A DNA stretch of 64,000 bases from Massilia kyonggiensis. GTDB lineage: Bacteria; Pseudomonadota; Gammaproteobacteria; Burkholderiales; Burkholderiaceae_D. Of this stretch, positions 1 to 8,526 are shown in pieces. The notes under the pieces are model-generated. The model was not told the DNA's origin. It worked only from the letters and a program-made list of their open reading frames with translations, and did no database searches. The DNA is taken from NCBI RefSeq assembly GCF_024756235.1, contig NZ_JANUGY010000005.1:483940-547939 (forward strand). Reading direction: 5' to 3'. Within the stretch, counting starts at the first letter, position 1. Every line of letters starts with the position of its first letter. The translations under genes and the position numbers were made by a program.

Positions 1-544
1 TGCGGAAGAAGGCCGTGGCGCAGTGGTCGGGCAGGGCGATCTCGCCATGGTCGTCCTGGATCTCGCACTGGATGCCGGTGCGGCGCTGGAACTGGTTGAC
101 CTGCCATTCGACCGCCGCCGACAGCCCGAGGTCGAGCACCGTCGGACGCAGGTCGTTGATGATCTGGCGCACGCTCTTGATCGTCGTGTCGATCTGCAGC
201 AACGTGGCGCGGGCCCGCTTGTGCAGGTGGCTGTGCGTGCCCTTCGTGCGGCCGGCCAGCAGTTCGGCCTCGATGCGCAGCGCCAGCAGGCTCTGGCCGA
301 GGTCGTCGTGGATCTCGCGCGCGATGCGCTTGCGTTCCATTTCCTTGATCTGGTACGCATGGTCGGCCAGGCGCCTGAGCTTCTGGTGCGACAGCTGCAG
401 CTTGGTCTGGCTCTCGCGGAGTTCGCTCGTCATCTCCTGCGCGAGCGCAAGGGCGGCGCGGCGCGACGAGGTCAGCGTGTGCAGCAGGGCGTACAGCAGG
501 ATCGAGCCGAGGAAGCCGAAGGCCATCATCAGCTTCGGGTAATA
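1..544. repeat. Near-identical direct repeat, copy 1 (kinase-coding segment)
   Basis: Matches 3272-3815 at a constant offset of 3271 bases with only three differences noticed by eye (positions 413, 419 and one near 510). Immediately beyond position 544 the two genes diverge abruptly. The copy continues past the left window edge, so its true length is unknown. Confidence 0.93.
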
Positions 545-1534
545 ACCATCGAACTCGGTGTACAGCGCGGCCTTGCGTACGTTGTAGACCGTTTTCCACG
601 GACGCCCGTTGAAATCGAGCGGCAGGGTCACCGAGAACACGTCGTCGCCGGTATCGAGCGGGGGCGTAGGGTCGGACGGGGTGCCCCGGCTGTCGAACAG
701 GGTGACCAGCTTCTTGGGGGCGCTCCGGCCGCGCGTATCGAGGCGCGTGCCCGCATCGTACAGCGTCATGCGCAGTCCCGAGATCGGAATCTCGTCCATC
801 ACGCCGTGCAGCAGCTTCGGGACGCTGAATGCGATACCAAGCGAACCCGCATACGCGGCGCGGCGTTGCTCGACCGTCGCGATCGGCATGCCGTTGCGAT
901 AGACAGGCATGCGCATGCCCAGGTAGATATTGTTCGGACGGGAGAGCACCTGGATCGGCGAACCTGCGGAGAAGATCACGCCGCGGTCGCGTTCTTCGAT
1001 CAGCTGGGTTCCGAAATACGGGTTGGCCATCAGGTCGACGCCATAGTAGCGGGCCGCCGGCGGGTGGGGCTCGATGTAGGCCACGACGAGGTAGGACAGT
1101 CGGATGCCGGGCGGCGTGACGTCCAGCTCGACCGGCTTGCCGAAAATCTCCGATACATCCTTGCGCAGGCCGTCGACGAAGAGGTCGCGCTGGTCGCGCG
1201 GCACGTTCACCGCATAATTGATGAAGTCGACCGCAGGGAAATTGCGGGCCAGATCGAGCCCGCGTACATATTCGTGGAAATTCTGCTCGGTGAGAACGTC
1301 GGTACTCTGGATCATGCTGCCCGTGGAGCGCAACAGGTTCGTGTACGATTTCACGCGAACATTGATCACGCTTTGGGCATGTTTGGCATGGCTGACGAAA
1401 CGGGCTTCGGCGTCGCTTTCGATGGAGCGGGCGGTCACGATGTACAACACGCTGCCGACCAGCGACGACAGCAACGCGCCGGCCCAGAACGAGAACCGGG
1501 TGACCGAAAAAGCGTCTCTCAGCGTCGTCGCCAT
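1..1534 (-). CDS. Membrane sensor histidine kinase (CHASE-like sensor, HisKA_3), C-terminus beyond window edge
   Basis: Reverse-strand gene starting at ATG 1532-1534 and running off the left edge, so about 511 codons are visible and the end of the ATPase domain is missing. It aligns without gaps to the second kinase at 2952-4805: an N-terminal membrane segment, a periplasmic CHASE-like region, a second membrane helix, then a dimerisation/phosphoacceptor segment with the motif REIHDDLGQS, where His is the expected phosphorylation site of NarL-type (HisKA_3) kinases. The sensor half differs clearly from its neighbour while the kinase half (1-544) is almost identical to 3272-3815. No response regulator is visible here; it may lie beyond the edge. 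The ligand is unknown. Confidence 0.88.
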   Translation of the reverse strand, partial: MATTLRDAFSVTRFSFWAGALLSSLVGSVLYIVTARSIESDAEARFVSHAKHAQSVINVRVKSYTNLLRSTGSMIQSTDVLTEQNFHEYVRGLDLARNFPAVDFINYAVNVPRDQRDLFVDGLRKDVSEIFGKPVELDVTPPGIRLSYLVVAYIEPHPPAARYYGVDLMANPYFGTQLIEERDRGVIFSAGSPIQVLSRPNNIYLGMRMPVYRNGMPIATVEQRRAAYAGSLGIAFSVPKLLHGVMDEIPISGLRMTLYDAGTRLDTRGRSAPKKLVTLFDSRGTPSDPTPPLDTGDDVFSVTLPLDFNGRPWKTVYNVRKAALYTEFDGYYPKLMMAFGFLGSILLYALLHTLTSSRRAALALAQEMTSELRESQTKLQLSHQKLRRLADHAYQIKEMERKRIAREIHDDLGQSLLALRIEAELLAGRTKGTHSHLHKRARATLLQIDTTIKSVRQIINDLRPTVLDLGLSAAVEWQVNQFQRRTGIQCEIQDDHGEIALPDHCATAFFR

Positions 1535-1686
1535 GTAAGTCCGTTTCCCACGATGGTTGCCGGCCTGGCCGGTTATGCATTGTTAATTTTTGTAAAATAC
1601 TTGGCTTGCGTGCTGCGCGTACCTAGCAGTTCGAAGAGTTGTCGTCAGGAACGATTCACACTCTTTAGAGGTGTGGCGCCGGAATG

Positions 1687-1709
1687 AAAAAGCCCGCTTC
1701 GGAGCGGGC
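1687..1709 (-). terminator. Intrinsic terminator of the YCAGPR-repeat gene
   Basis: Read on the minus strand: a 7-bp GC-rich stem (GCCCGCT/AGCGGGC, loop of four) followed by a run of T. It lies just past the stop codon of the gene at 1764-2618 and upstream of the first kinase, so the repeat protein is probably transcribed separately from that kinase. Confidence 0.8.
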
Positions 1710-1763
1710 AGTTGTCGCGTTGCGCGGGCCGCAGGTAATGGACGGCCCGCCTGGGGTTAGCCG

Positions 1764-2618
1764 TCAGGCCGGCAGCGCCGCTTGTCGGGCACGCGGCCCG
1801 GCGCAGTATGCCGTTTCCGCGCGGGGGCCGGCGCAGTACGCTGTTTCCGCACGGGGGCCGGCGCAGTACGCCGTTTTCGCCCGGGGACCGGCGCAGTAGG
1901 CGGTCGCCGCCACGGCGCCTTCGCCGCGCGCAGCTTGGGCCCTGACGCGCGGCCCGGCGCAGTAGGCTGTTTCTGCCCGGGGACCGGCGCAGTACGCCGT
2001 TTCCGCACGGGGACCGGCGCAATAGGCGGTGGCTGCCACGGCCCCTTCGCCGCGCGCAGCTTGCGCCCTGACGCGCGGCCCGGCGCAATAGGCCGTTTCC
2101 GCACGTGGACCGGCGCAATAGGCCGTTTCGGCACGCGGACCGGCGCAGTAGGCGGTTTCCGCACGGGGGCCGGCACAGTAGGCGGCCAGCGCCTGGGTAT
2201 CGTCTTCGTGTCCGGCCAGCTGCGCGGCTTCCGTCCCCGGATAGGCCTCGCCGAACGTGGCTTCGTACAGTTCGCCCATGCGCTTGCCGCTGTCGAGGCG
2301 GAACTGCTTATCGTCCCCGCCGCGCATGCCGACGTACGGGTAGTGGTGCAGGAAGTAGCCGAAGGCCTGTTCGCAGTCGGCGGCGTACTTCATCGTGTCG
2401 AGGATGTGGTAGTGCCAGAACGTGTCGACGTCGACCAGCGGTGCGGTGTCCTCTTCCGGGTACATCTTCATCAGGCACAGGAAACGGCGGTATTCCTTTT
2501 CGACGGCATTGGCCTTTTCCAGGCTCCAGCCTTCGCCGGATTCCACGTGCATCAGTTTCGTCTTGATCGGTTCCAGGTCGAGTTGCATCACGGCGTTGAA
2601 CAGGTCTTTGGTGTTCAT
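1764..2618 (-). CDS. GRDP-like domain protein with eleven C-terminal YCAGPR repeats
   Basis: The N-terminal ~135 residues resemble the glycine-rich-domain-containing-protein-like family (PF07173), with the motif VDTFWHYHILDT followed by a Cys and FLHHYPYVGMRG. The C-terminal half is low complexity: eleven YCAGPR units, mostly spaced as 10-residue repeats TAYCAGPRAE, with two units extended by the spacer VRAQAARGEGAVAAT, so one block of repeats is itself duplicated. Every unit carries one Cys. Start chosen at 2618 because GAGG sits six bases upstream; an ATG at 2624 would abut it. No signal peptide. The regular Cys-bearing tail recalls multi-core precursors of modified peptides, but no modifying enzyme is visible nearby, so this is speculation. 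Function unknown. Confidence 0.82.
   Translation of the reverse strand: MNTKDLFNAVMQLDLEPIKTKLMHVESGEGWSLEKANAVEKEYRRFLCLMKMYPEEDTAPLVDVDTFWHYHILDTMKYAADCEQAFGYFLHHYPYVGMRGGDDKQFRLDSGKRMGELYEATFGEAYPGTEAAQLAGHEDDTQALAAYCAGPRAETAYCAGPRAETAYCAGPRAETAYCAGPRVRAQAARGEGAVAATAYCAGPRAETAYCAGPRAETAYCAGPRVRAQAARGEGAVAATAYCAGPRAKTAYCAGPRAETAYCAGPRAETAYCAGPRARQAALPA
1785..2186 (-). repeat. In-frame 30-bp tandem repeats coding YCAGPR units
   Basis: About 30-bp units (10 codons) repeated in frame, with two longer 66-bp units carrying the same spacer. The arrangement short-short-long appears twice, indicating a higher-order duplication. All units keep the reading frame and the Cys codon. Confidence 0.93.
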
Positions 2619-2767
2619 GGTCATCCTCGTTATGAATGGTTATGTACAGCTATCCCTAGTTATGGTTTGTGCGGTGAATCGACTGCTGACGAACAACATT
2701 TCCTTGAGGCATGTGATGACATCTGGCAACACAGCGTCGGTTTTGCTGACGTGTCTTACACGTGATC

Positions 2768-2809
2768 AATGTAGTTGACGCAATTCGTTAATGTATTGAT
2801 ATTTGTCAA
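2768..2809 (-). promoter_or_regulatory. Possible FNR/CRP-family class II promoter of the YCAGPR-repeat gene
   Basis: TTGATATTTGTCAA at 2796-2809 matches the FNR consensus TTGAT-N4-ATCAA at nine of ten positions. On the minus strand a TACATT hexamer lies at 2768-2773. If transcription starts near 2761, the box is centred at -41.5, the class II activator position. This would leave a leader of about 140 bases before the ATG at 2618. The geometry is seen; the regulation is inferred. Confidence 0.4.
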
Positions 2810-2810
2810 A

Positions 2811-2853
2811 TAAACAACATTAGTTGTTTAAATGGCTATGCAATTGTTATAAT
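2811..2853 (+). promoter_or_regulatory. Inverted repeat overlapping a forward promoter-like sequence
   Basis: TAAACAAC-ATTA-GTTGTTTA (2811-2830) is a perfect 8-bp inverted repeat. TTGTTT at 2824-2829 and TATAAT at 2848-2853 (spacing 18) form a promoter-like pair pointing right, towards the 3' end of the second kinase, where no forward gene was recognised. The region 2619-2951 (333 bases) has no gene and is AT-rich relative to its surroundings. Confidence 0.4.
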
Positions 2854-2951
2854 GTAAGGTAGACGTACCCGGTTGGGATAATCGAAGGCAACATGAGATC
2901 CCGCGACCCGGTCGGGTGCGAGGTCGTGCGAGGTCGAGGAATCAGTTCAGG

Positions 2952-4805
2952 TCAGATCAGGGCGGAACCTTGCCCATGCTCGAGTTGCGCATGGACCGGG
3001 TGCGCAAGGGCACCCACGACGGGCGCCGAGACCGTCACGGTCGTGCCGCCGTCGGGTTCGCTGAAGACGGCGCACGTGCCGCCGAGGATCACGATGCGCT
3101 CTTCGATGCCGACGAGGCCGAACGATCCATACTTGTTGCGCCCGCCCGGCGGCAGGCCGCAACCGTTGTCGCGCACCGTCAGCGACAGCCAGCCCCCGTT
3201 CAGGCGCAACTCCACCTTCACGCGCGTCGCGTTGGCATGCCGGACGATGTTCGTGAGCGATTCCTGCAGGATGCGGAAGAAGGCCGTGGCGCAGTGGTCG
3301 GGCAGGGCGATCTCGCCATGGTCGTCCTGGATCTCGCACTGGATGCCGGTGCGGCGCTGGAACTGGTTGACCTGCCATTCGACCGCCGCCGACAGCCCGA
3401 GGTCGAGCACCGTCGGACGCAGGTCGTTGATGATCTGGCGCACGCTCTTGATCGTCGTGTCGATCTGCAGCAACGTGGCGCGGGCCCGCTTGTGCAGGTG
3501 GCTGTGCGTGCCCTTCGTGCGGCCGGCCAGCAGTTCGGCCTCGATGCGCAGCGCCAGCAGGCTCTGGCCGAGGTCGTCGTGGATCTCGCGCGCGATGCGC
3601 TTGCGTTCCATTTCCTTGATCTGGTACGCATGGTCGGCCAGGCGCCTGAGCTTCTGGTGCGACAGCTGCAGCTTGGTCTGGCTTTCGCGCAGTTCGCTCG
3701 TCATCTCCTGCGCGAGCGCAAGGGCGGCGCGGCGCGACGAGGTCAGCGTGTGCAGCAGGGCGTACAGCAGGATCGAGCCAAGGAAGCCGAAGGCCATCAT
3801 CAGCTTCGGGTAATACGTGTCGAGTTCCGTGTACAGGGCGGCTTTCGGGGCCGAATAGATCGTTTGCCAGGTCCGGCCGTGGAAATCCAGCGAGAGCGCC
3901 GCCGAAAACACGCTTTCGCCGGCGGCGAGCGGCGGCGTCGGATTCTTGCGGCTGCCCTGGCTGTCGAACAGCACGCGTGGCGTGCTTCCGGTCTCGTTGC
4001 CATGGATGTCCATCCCGGGACCGATGTCGTACAGCGTCATCCGCAGTCCCTTGATCGGCACTTCATCCATGACGCCATGCAGGAGCTTGGCAACGCTGAA
4101 GGCAATGCCGAGGGAGCCGACATAGGCGGCGCGGCGCCGGTCCACGGTATCCGGGTGAGTGCCGCTGGCGTAGATGGGCATGCGCATGCCCAGGTGGGTG
4201 TCGTTCGGCCGGGACAGCGCCTGGATCTGCGTACCGGAGGCATAGATGGTGCCTTCGTCGCGTGACTTGTCCAGTTGCGTGCCGAAATACCGGTTCGCCA
4301 TCAGGTCGGTGCCGTAATGCCCGGGACCGACCAGGTCGGGTTCGATGTAGGAGACGATCAGATAAGAGGGCCGCCGGCCTGGCGGCACGGTGTCCAGCGG
4401 GACGGCGGACTGGACGCGGCCCTGCATTTCCTTCCGCAGTTCCTCGATGAAGACGCTGCGCCGCTCTTCGGGGACATGGGCCGCAAAATTGAGCGAGTCG
4501 ACCGCCGGGAAATTCCTGGCGAGGTTCAGTCCGGCCACGTACACGTGCAGCTTGCGATGCGTGATGACGTCCCCGCTCTGGAGCATGCTGCCGGTCGATT
4601 GCAGCAAGTCATTGTATGACTTGACGCGGACGCCGATCACACTCTCTGCATATTTCGTGTGATTGAGGAAGCGTTCATACGCGTTGCTCTCGATCGAACG
4701 CGCCGTGACCACGTACAGCACGCCGCCGACTACCGTCGACAGCATGGCTCCGGTCCAGAACGAGAACCGCGTAACAGAAAATGCGTCTCTCAGCGTGATC
4801 GACAT
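2952..4805 (-). CDS. Membrane sensor histidine kinase (CHASE-like sensor, HisKA_3, HATPase_c)
   Basis: 617 residues from ATG 4803-4805; a TTG four codons upstream is possible, but the ATG matches the start of the paralog. A first membrane helix (about residues 15-35), a ~295-residue extracytoplasmic CHASE-like sensor, a second helix (about 335-355), a short coiled coil, a HisKA_3 region with REIHDDLGQS (phosphoacceptor His near 409) and an ATPase domain with N-box NIVRHANA, and G-boxes DNGCGLPP and GSFGLVGIEER. The protein should autophosphorylate and pass phosphate to a NarL/LuxR-type regulator, none of which is visible. The kinase-coding segment is near-identical to that of the gene at 1-1534. 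Confidence 0.92.
   Translation of the reverse strand: MSITLRDAFSVTRFSFWTGAMLSTVVGGVLYVVTARSIESNAYERFLNHTKYAESVIGVRVKSYNDLLQSTGSMLQSGDVITHRKLHVYVAGLNLARNFPAVDSLNFAAHVPEERRSVFIEELRKEMQGRVQSAVPLDTVPPGRRPSYLIVSYIEPDLVGPGHYGTDLMANRYFGTQLDKSRDEGTIYASGTQIQALSRPNDTHLGMRMPIYASGTHPDTVDRRRAAYVGSLGIAFSVAKLLHGVMDEVPIKGLRMTLYDIGPGMDIHGNETGSTPRVLFDSQGSRKNPTPPLAAGESVFSAALSLDFHGRTWQTIYSAPKAALYTELDTYYPKLMMAFGFLGSILLYALLHTLTSSRRAALALAQEMTSELRESQTKLQLSHQKLRRLADHAYQIKEMERKRIAREIHDDLGQSLLALRIEAELLAGRTKGTHSHLHKRARATLLQIDTTIKSVRQIINDLRPTVLDLGLSAAVEWQVNQFQRRTGIQCEIQDDHGEIALPDHCATAFFRILQESLTNIVRHANATRVKVELRLNGGWLSLTVRDNGCGLPPGGRNKYGSFGLVGIEERIVILGGTCAVFSEPDGGTTVTVSAPVVGALAHPVHAQLEHGQGSALI
3272..3815. repeat. Near-identical direct repeat, copy 2 (kinase-coding segment)
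   Basis: Partner of 1-544. It covers the second membrane helix, the phosphoacceptor region and part of the ATPase domain. The sharp drop in identity past 3815, while the reading frames stay colinear, fits gene conversion or a hybrid duplication. Confidence 0.93.
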
Positions 4806-4927
4806 GAGGAACCGCAACGGCAGGTATTGTTGAATTATTTCAACTTACGCGCCTTGGATGTGGGGCGAACCTAGCAGATCGGGGAGTTGCCGACCCGGGG
4901 CGACACTGGGCTTCCAATGAAGCAAAG

Positions 4928-4960
4928 AAAAAGCCCGGTTCGTCGCCGAACCGGGCTTTT
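4928..4960 (-). terminator. Bidirectional-looking intrinsic terminator after glnS
   Basis: Inverted repeat AAAAGCCCGGTTCG/CGAACCGGGCTTTT with a 3-base loop, flanked by A and T tracts on both sides. It lies 20 bases past the glnS stop codon and upstream of the kinase start, insulating the two. Confidence 0.85.
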
Positions 4961-4980
4961 GCGCTAGATCAAAGGCTGGG

Positions 4981-6729
4981 TTACTTGCCCCAGCTGTCCT
5001 TGAGCGTCGTCACGCGGTTGAACACGGGCTTGCCCGGAACGGAGTCCACGCGGTCGGCGACGAAATAGCCGTGGCGCTCGAACTGGAAGCGCTGGTCGGC
5101 CTCGGCCTTCGCGAGGCCCGGCTCCAGGTAGGCGGTGACGGTTTCCAGCGCGTTCGGATTCAGCACGCTCATGAAATCCTTGCCGCCGCCGTCCGGTTGC
5201 GGATCGAGGAACAGGCGGTCGTACAGGCGCACTTCAGCTTCGAGCGCGTGGGTCGCGCTGACCCACGTGATGTTGCCCTTGACCTTGTAGTTGTCCGCGC
5301 CCGGCGTGCCCGATTTCGAGTCCGGGAAATAGTTCACGTGGACGGCGGTGACGTTGCCGTTCTCGTCCTTGTCGAACCCGGTGCACTCGGTCACGAAGCC
5401 ATACTTCAGGCGCACGCGCGAACCCGGCTTGTCGTCGATCGGCGGGTAGAAGCGGTGGTAGCCTTTGGACGGCACCTCCATGAAGTCTTCCTGCTCGATC
5501 CACAGCTCGCGCGAGAACGGGAACGAACGGGTGCCCCATTCCGGATGGTGCGGGTGGACGGGCGCGCTGCACTCGACCGTTTCGCCCTCCGGGAAGTTGT
5601 CGACGATGAGCTTCAGCGGACGCAGCACGGCCACGGCGCGTGGCGCTTTCGGGTCGAGGTCGTCCCTCAGGGCGCCTTCCAGCGTGCTCATGTCGATCCA
5701 GCCGTCGGCCTTGGAGACGCCGATGCGCTCGCAGAACAGCTGGATGGATTCCGGCGTGTAGCCGCGGCGGCGCAGGCCGACGATCGTGGGCATGCGCGGA
5801 TCGTCCCAGCCGTTGACCACGCCTTCCGTGACGAGCTGGCGCAGCTTGCGCTTCGAGGTGACGACATAGGTCAGGTTCAGGCGCGCGAATTCGTACTGGC
5901 GCGGCACGGGGCGTTCGAAGAAGCCGCCTTCGGCCAGCGTCTCCACGAGCCAGTCGTAGAACGGGCGGTGGTCCTGGAATTCCAGCGTGCACAGCGAATG
6001 CGTGATGTTTTCCAGCGCGTCCGAGATCGGGTGCGTGTAGTCGTACATCGGGTAGATGCACCACTTGTCGCCCGTGCGGTGGTGATGCGCATGGCGGATG
6101 CGGTACAGGGCCGGGTCGCGGTTCGTCATGATCGGGGACGACATCGCGTCCTCGCTCATCTTGGCGCGCAGGATGTGCTCGCCGTCCTTGTACTTGCCGG
6201 CCTTCATGTCGCGGAAGATCTGCAGCGATTCCTCGACCGGACGGTTGCGGAACGGCGAGTTCGTGCCCGGCGTGCCGAAGTTGCCGCGGTTGCGCGACAT
6301 GTCTTCGGCGCTCTGGCTGTCGACGTAGGCCTTGCCGTTCTGGATCAGGTATTCGGCCATCGCGTACAGCTGGTCGAAGTAGTCGCTGGCGTAGTGCAGA
6401 TATTCCTGCCCGCCTTGCTCCCACGTGAAGCCCAGCCACTTGACGCTGTCCATGATCGTGTCGACGTATTCCTGGTCTTCCTTTTCCGGATTCGTATCGT
6501 CGAAACGGAGGTGGCAGCGGCCCTGGTAGTCGCGTGCCAGCCCGAAGTTCAGGCAGATGGATTTGGCGTGGCCCACGTGCAGGTAGCCGTTCGGCTCCGG
6601 CGGGAAGCGCGTGATCACGGACGGCATGCCGGCACGCGTGTGGGTGCCCGCGGCGAGGTCGGATTCGACGATCGCGCGAACAAAATTCGACGACGGGGTG
6701 GCCGCCGCAGCGTTCTTGTCGTTACTCAT
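4981..6729 (-). CDS. glnS: Glutaminyl-tRNA synthetase
   Basis: 582 residues, charging tRNA-Gln with glutamine in the cytoplasm (class I synthetase). The signature PEPNGYLHVGHAKS (HIGH-type, about residues 45-57) and a VTSKRKL motif in place of KMSKS are present, and the C-terminal beta-barrel anticodon-binding region is complete. E. coli GlnRS is 554 residues; the excess is a short N-terminal extension starting MSNDKNAAAA. The ATG at 6727-6729 was chosen because the frame remains open upstream but loses family similarity. It is divergent from the J-domain operon at 6913 and followed by a terminator. Confidence 0.97.
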   Translation of the reverse strand: MSNDKNAAAATPSSNFVRAIVESDLAAGTHTRAGMPSVITRFPPEPNGYLHVGHAKSICLNFGLARDYQGRCHLRFDDTNPEKEDQEYVDTIMDSVKWLGFTWEQGGQEYLHYASDYFDQLYAMAEYLIQNGKAYVDSQSAEDMSRNRGNFGTPGTNSPFRNRPVEESLQIFRDMKAGKYKDGEHILRAKMSEDAMSSPIMTNRDPALYRIRHAHHHRTGDKWCIYPMYDYTHPISDALENITHSLCTLEFQDHRPFYDWLVETLAEGGFFERPVPRQYEFARLNLTYVVTSKRKLRQLVTEGVVNGWDDPRMPTIVGLRRRGYTPESIQLFCERIGVSKADGWIDMSTLEGALRDDLDPKAPRAVAVLRPLKLIVDNFPEGETVECSAPVHPHHPEWGTRSFPFSRELWIEQEDFMEVPSKGYHRFYPPIDDKPGSRVRLKYGFVTECTGFDKDENGNVTAVHVNYFPDSKSGTPGADNYKVKGNITWVSATHALEAEVRLYDRLFLDPQPDGGGKDFMSVLNPNALETVTAYLEPGLAKAEADQRFQFERHGYFVADRVDSVPGKPVFNRVTTLKDSWGK

Positions 6730-6912
6730 GAAACCTATTGGAGATGGGTATGATTCCCGGCATTTTACCGTAGAAGACGCCATCCGGGCCGCTATGTGGT
6801 CAAGCGCACGGTCCGCGCAAAGGGCAGTCCGCATACTGCGCCTGTCAAGTTGCCGCTTTCTATAGGATAATCTCGGTTTAATGTTTTTTCGGCCACAGCC
6901 GGAGAGTTCCAA

Positions 6913-7203
6913 GTGGAAAATTTATACGCGATCCTCGGCGTCGCGCCGAATGCCAGCGACGACGACATCAAGAAGGTCTACCGCTCGCTCGCCATGCGCT
7001 ACCACCCGGACCGCAACCAGGCGCCGGGCGCGGAAGCGCGCTTCAAGGCCGTCACCAAGGCGTACGAAGTCCTGTCCGACCCCGTCAAGCGGGCGGAATA
7101 CGACCAGAGCGTGAACCACCGCATCGTGCTCGACGCCGAAAGCGAGGCGTTCGAGTTGTGGCGCTCCGTCTTCGCGCTCAACGGCGTGAACCTCCCCGCC
7201 TGA
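6913..7203 (+). CDS. J-domain protein (DnaJ-like co-chaperone)
   Basis: 96 residues from a GTG start. The N-terminal 65 residues form a J domain ([20 protein letters not shown], then the essential HPD in MRYHPDRN, then [20 protein letters not shown]), expected to stimulate ATP hydrolysis by an Hsp70. No glycine/phenylalanine region, zinc finger or substrate domain follows; only about 25 residues remain. It leads a tight operon with three proteins of unknown function (7232-9422), which suggests that they may be its clients or partners. Confidence 0.9.
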   Translation: MENLYAILGVAPNASDDDIKKVYRSLAMRYHPDRNQAPGAEARFKAVTKAYEVLSDPVKRAEYDQSVNHRIVLDAESEAFELWRSVFALNGVNLPA

Positions 7204-7231
7204 ATACGTTCCAACAGAATACGAGTCAATC

Positions 7232-7747
7232 ATGAAAAAAGTACATCCGGAGTTCGCCTTCCAGTCGCGCGAACTGGAAGGCCAGATCGAAGGCACCCTG
7301 GGTGATCCGCCCAACCGCAAGAACTACGACATGATGGTGCAGGCCCTCGTGTCCGAATACGCCAACGGCGACGGCCTCGACGACGTCAACATGATGGCGT
7401 TCGCGCTCGTCGACCGCATCCGCTTCACGGACCCGAAAGGCCTGATCCGCGAAGCCTACGATTACGAAGGCGGCGATCCGGCCAAGGTGTTCGCGATGGC
7501 CAACTGCGACGGCGACGACGAAGGCAAGGCGATGTATGCCGCCATCTGCGACAACCATCCGGAACTGGCGCGCCAGGCCATCGTGACGGCGTTCCTGTAC
7601 AAGAACCAGGCCCGCTGGGAAGACGACGACCAGTCGCTCGACCAGCTCGCGAAAGACGACGAGGGCGACGACGAGGAACTCGACGAGACGTCCGCCGGGG
7701 ACGACTTCACCCAGCTATTCGACCAGGACGGAGGTGAGCGCGAATGA
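7232..7747 (+). CDS. Conserved acidic hypothetical protein of the J-domain operon
   Basis: 171 residues, not recognised. The body is predicted soluble and largely helical, ending in a very acidic tail rich in Asp and Glu (roughly residues 125-171). There is no signal peptide or membrane segment. It starts 28 bases after the J-domain gene and its stop overlaps the ATG of the next gene by four bases, so translation is probably coupled. Confidence 0.75.
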   Translation: MKKVHPEFAFQSRELEGQIEGTLGDPPNRKNYDMMVQALVSEYANGDGLDDVNMMAFALVDRIRFTDPKGLIREAYDYEGGDPAKVFAMANCDGDDEGKAMYAAICDNHPELARQAIVTAFLYKNQARWEDDDQSLDQLAKDDEGDDEELDETSAGDDFTQLFDQDGGERE

Positions 7748-8526
7748 GCGACGACAACAAATCCAACCTGCCCGCGCTGACCAAGCAGGTCGGCGAACTC
7801 GTGCTGGCCGGCTCGCTGCAGCACGCCGAAGAGGCGCTGTCGCAGGCCGCCGACGAACATGGCGACTATGCCGTGGCCGAAGTGCTGTCGACGTTGCCCC
7901 CGCAAGTGACGGCGCTGCACCTGGCCGGCTTCGACGGCGCCAAGACGTCCGTCGCGACCCTGCTCGTGCCGCCGAAGGCCTGGGCCGAAAGCCTCGCCTA
8001 TCTCGCCGCCACGTGGCCGGACGACATGATCGAGGACGACCCCGAGCGCATCGCGGAAAACCTGTTCAACCACATCCACGGCATCGTCTACGCGACGGAT
8101 GACGAGGAGCGCCGCCATGAGCTGCTGACGGAAGCGTCGGCCACCGACTACGGCGCGACGGCATTCGCCATCGTATGGTCGCTGGCGCCGCGCGAGATCC
8201 TCGAAGTGGCCGGCGAGATCAACAACCGCGGCCCGCACATCAACGTGCACACGACGTCCGACAGCGACATCGTGCCGCTCGCCGTCGACCTGGCCAAGGC
8301 CAGCGAGGACGGCTGGCAGCGCTCGCTGCTGGAACTGTTCCCGGAATACCGCAACACGGCCGACCTCGCGGACGTCGAGTTGCCGGACGATCCGGACGAA
8401 GAGACGGAATTCCAGCAGCGCGGCACGCGCGAACTGCTGTACCGCCTGCGCAAACAGGTGCCGTCCGTCCGCAGCCTGCAGCGCCGCAGCGGCCGCCGCA
8501 GCATCGGCACGGACATCTTCTCGTGA
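7744..8526 (+). CDS. Hypothetical protein of the J-domain operon
   Basis: 260 residues, not recognised. Soluble, mostly helical, no membrane segment or signal peptide; the last 30 residues are Arg-rich (LYRLRKQVPSVRSLQRRSGR). It overlaps its upstream neighbour (ATGA) and the next gene (GTGA), so the three unknown genes form a translationally coupled unit. It is not annotated further because no catalytic motif could be identified. Confidence 0.75.
   Translation: MSDDNKSNLPALTKQVGELVLAGSLQHAEEALSQAADEHGDYAVAEVLSTLPPQVTALHLAGFDGAKTSVATLLVPPKAWAESLAYLAATWPDDMIEDDPERIAENLFNHIHGIVYATDDEERRHELLTEASATDYGATAFAIVWSLAPREILEVAGEINNRGPHINVHTTSDSDIVPLAVDLAKASEDGWQRSLLELFPEYRNTADLADVELPDDPDEETEFQQRGTRELLYRLRKQVPSVRSLQRRSGRRSIGTDIFS

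Noticed and set aside
1785..2186. CRISPR-like repeat array
   Set aside because: Units are contiguous without spacers of constant length, keep one reading frame, and code for YCAGPR; this is a coding repeat.
2893..4265. Long forward open frames across the second kinase
   Set aside because: They run antisense through a well-supported kinase gene and have low-complexity, Arg-rich translations typical of GC-rich shadow frames.
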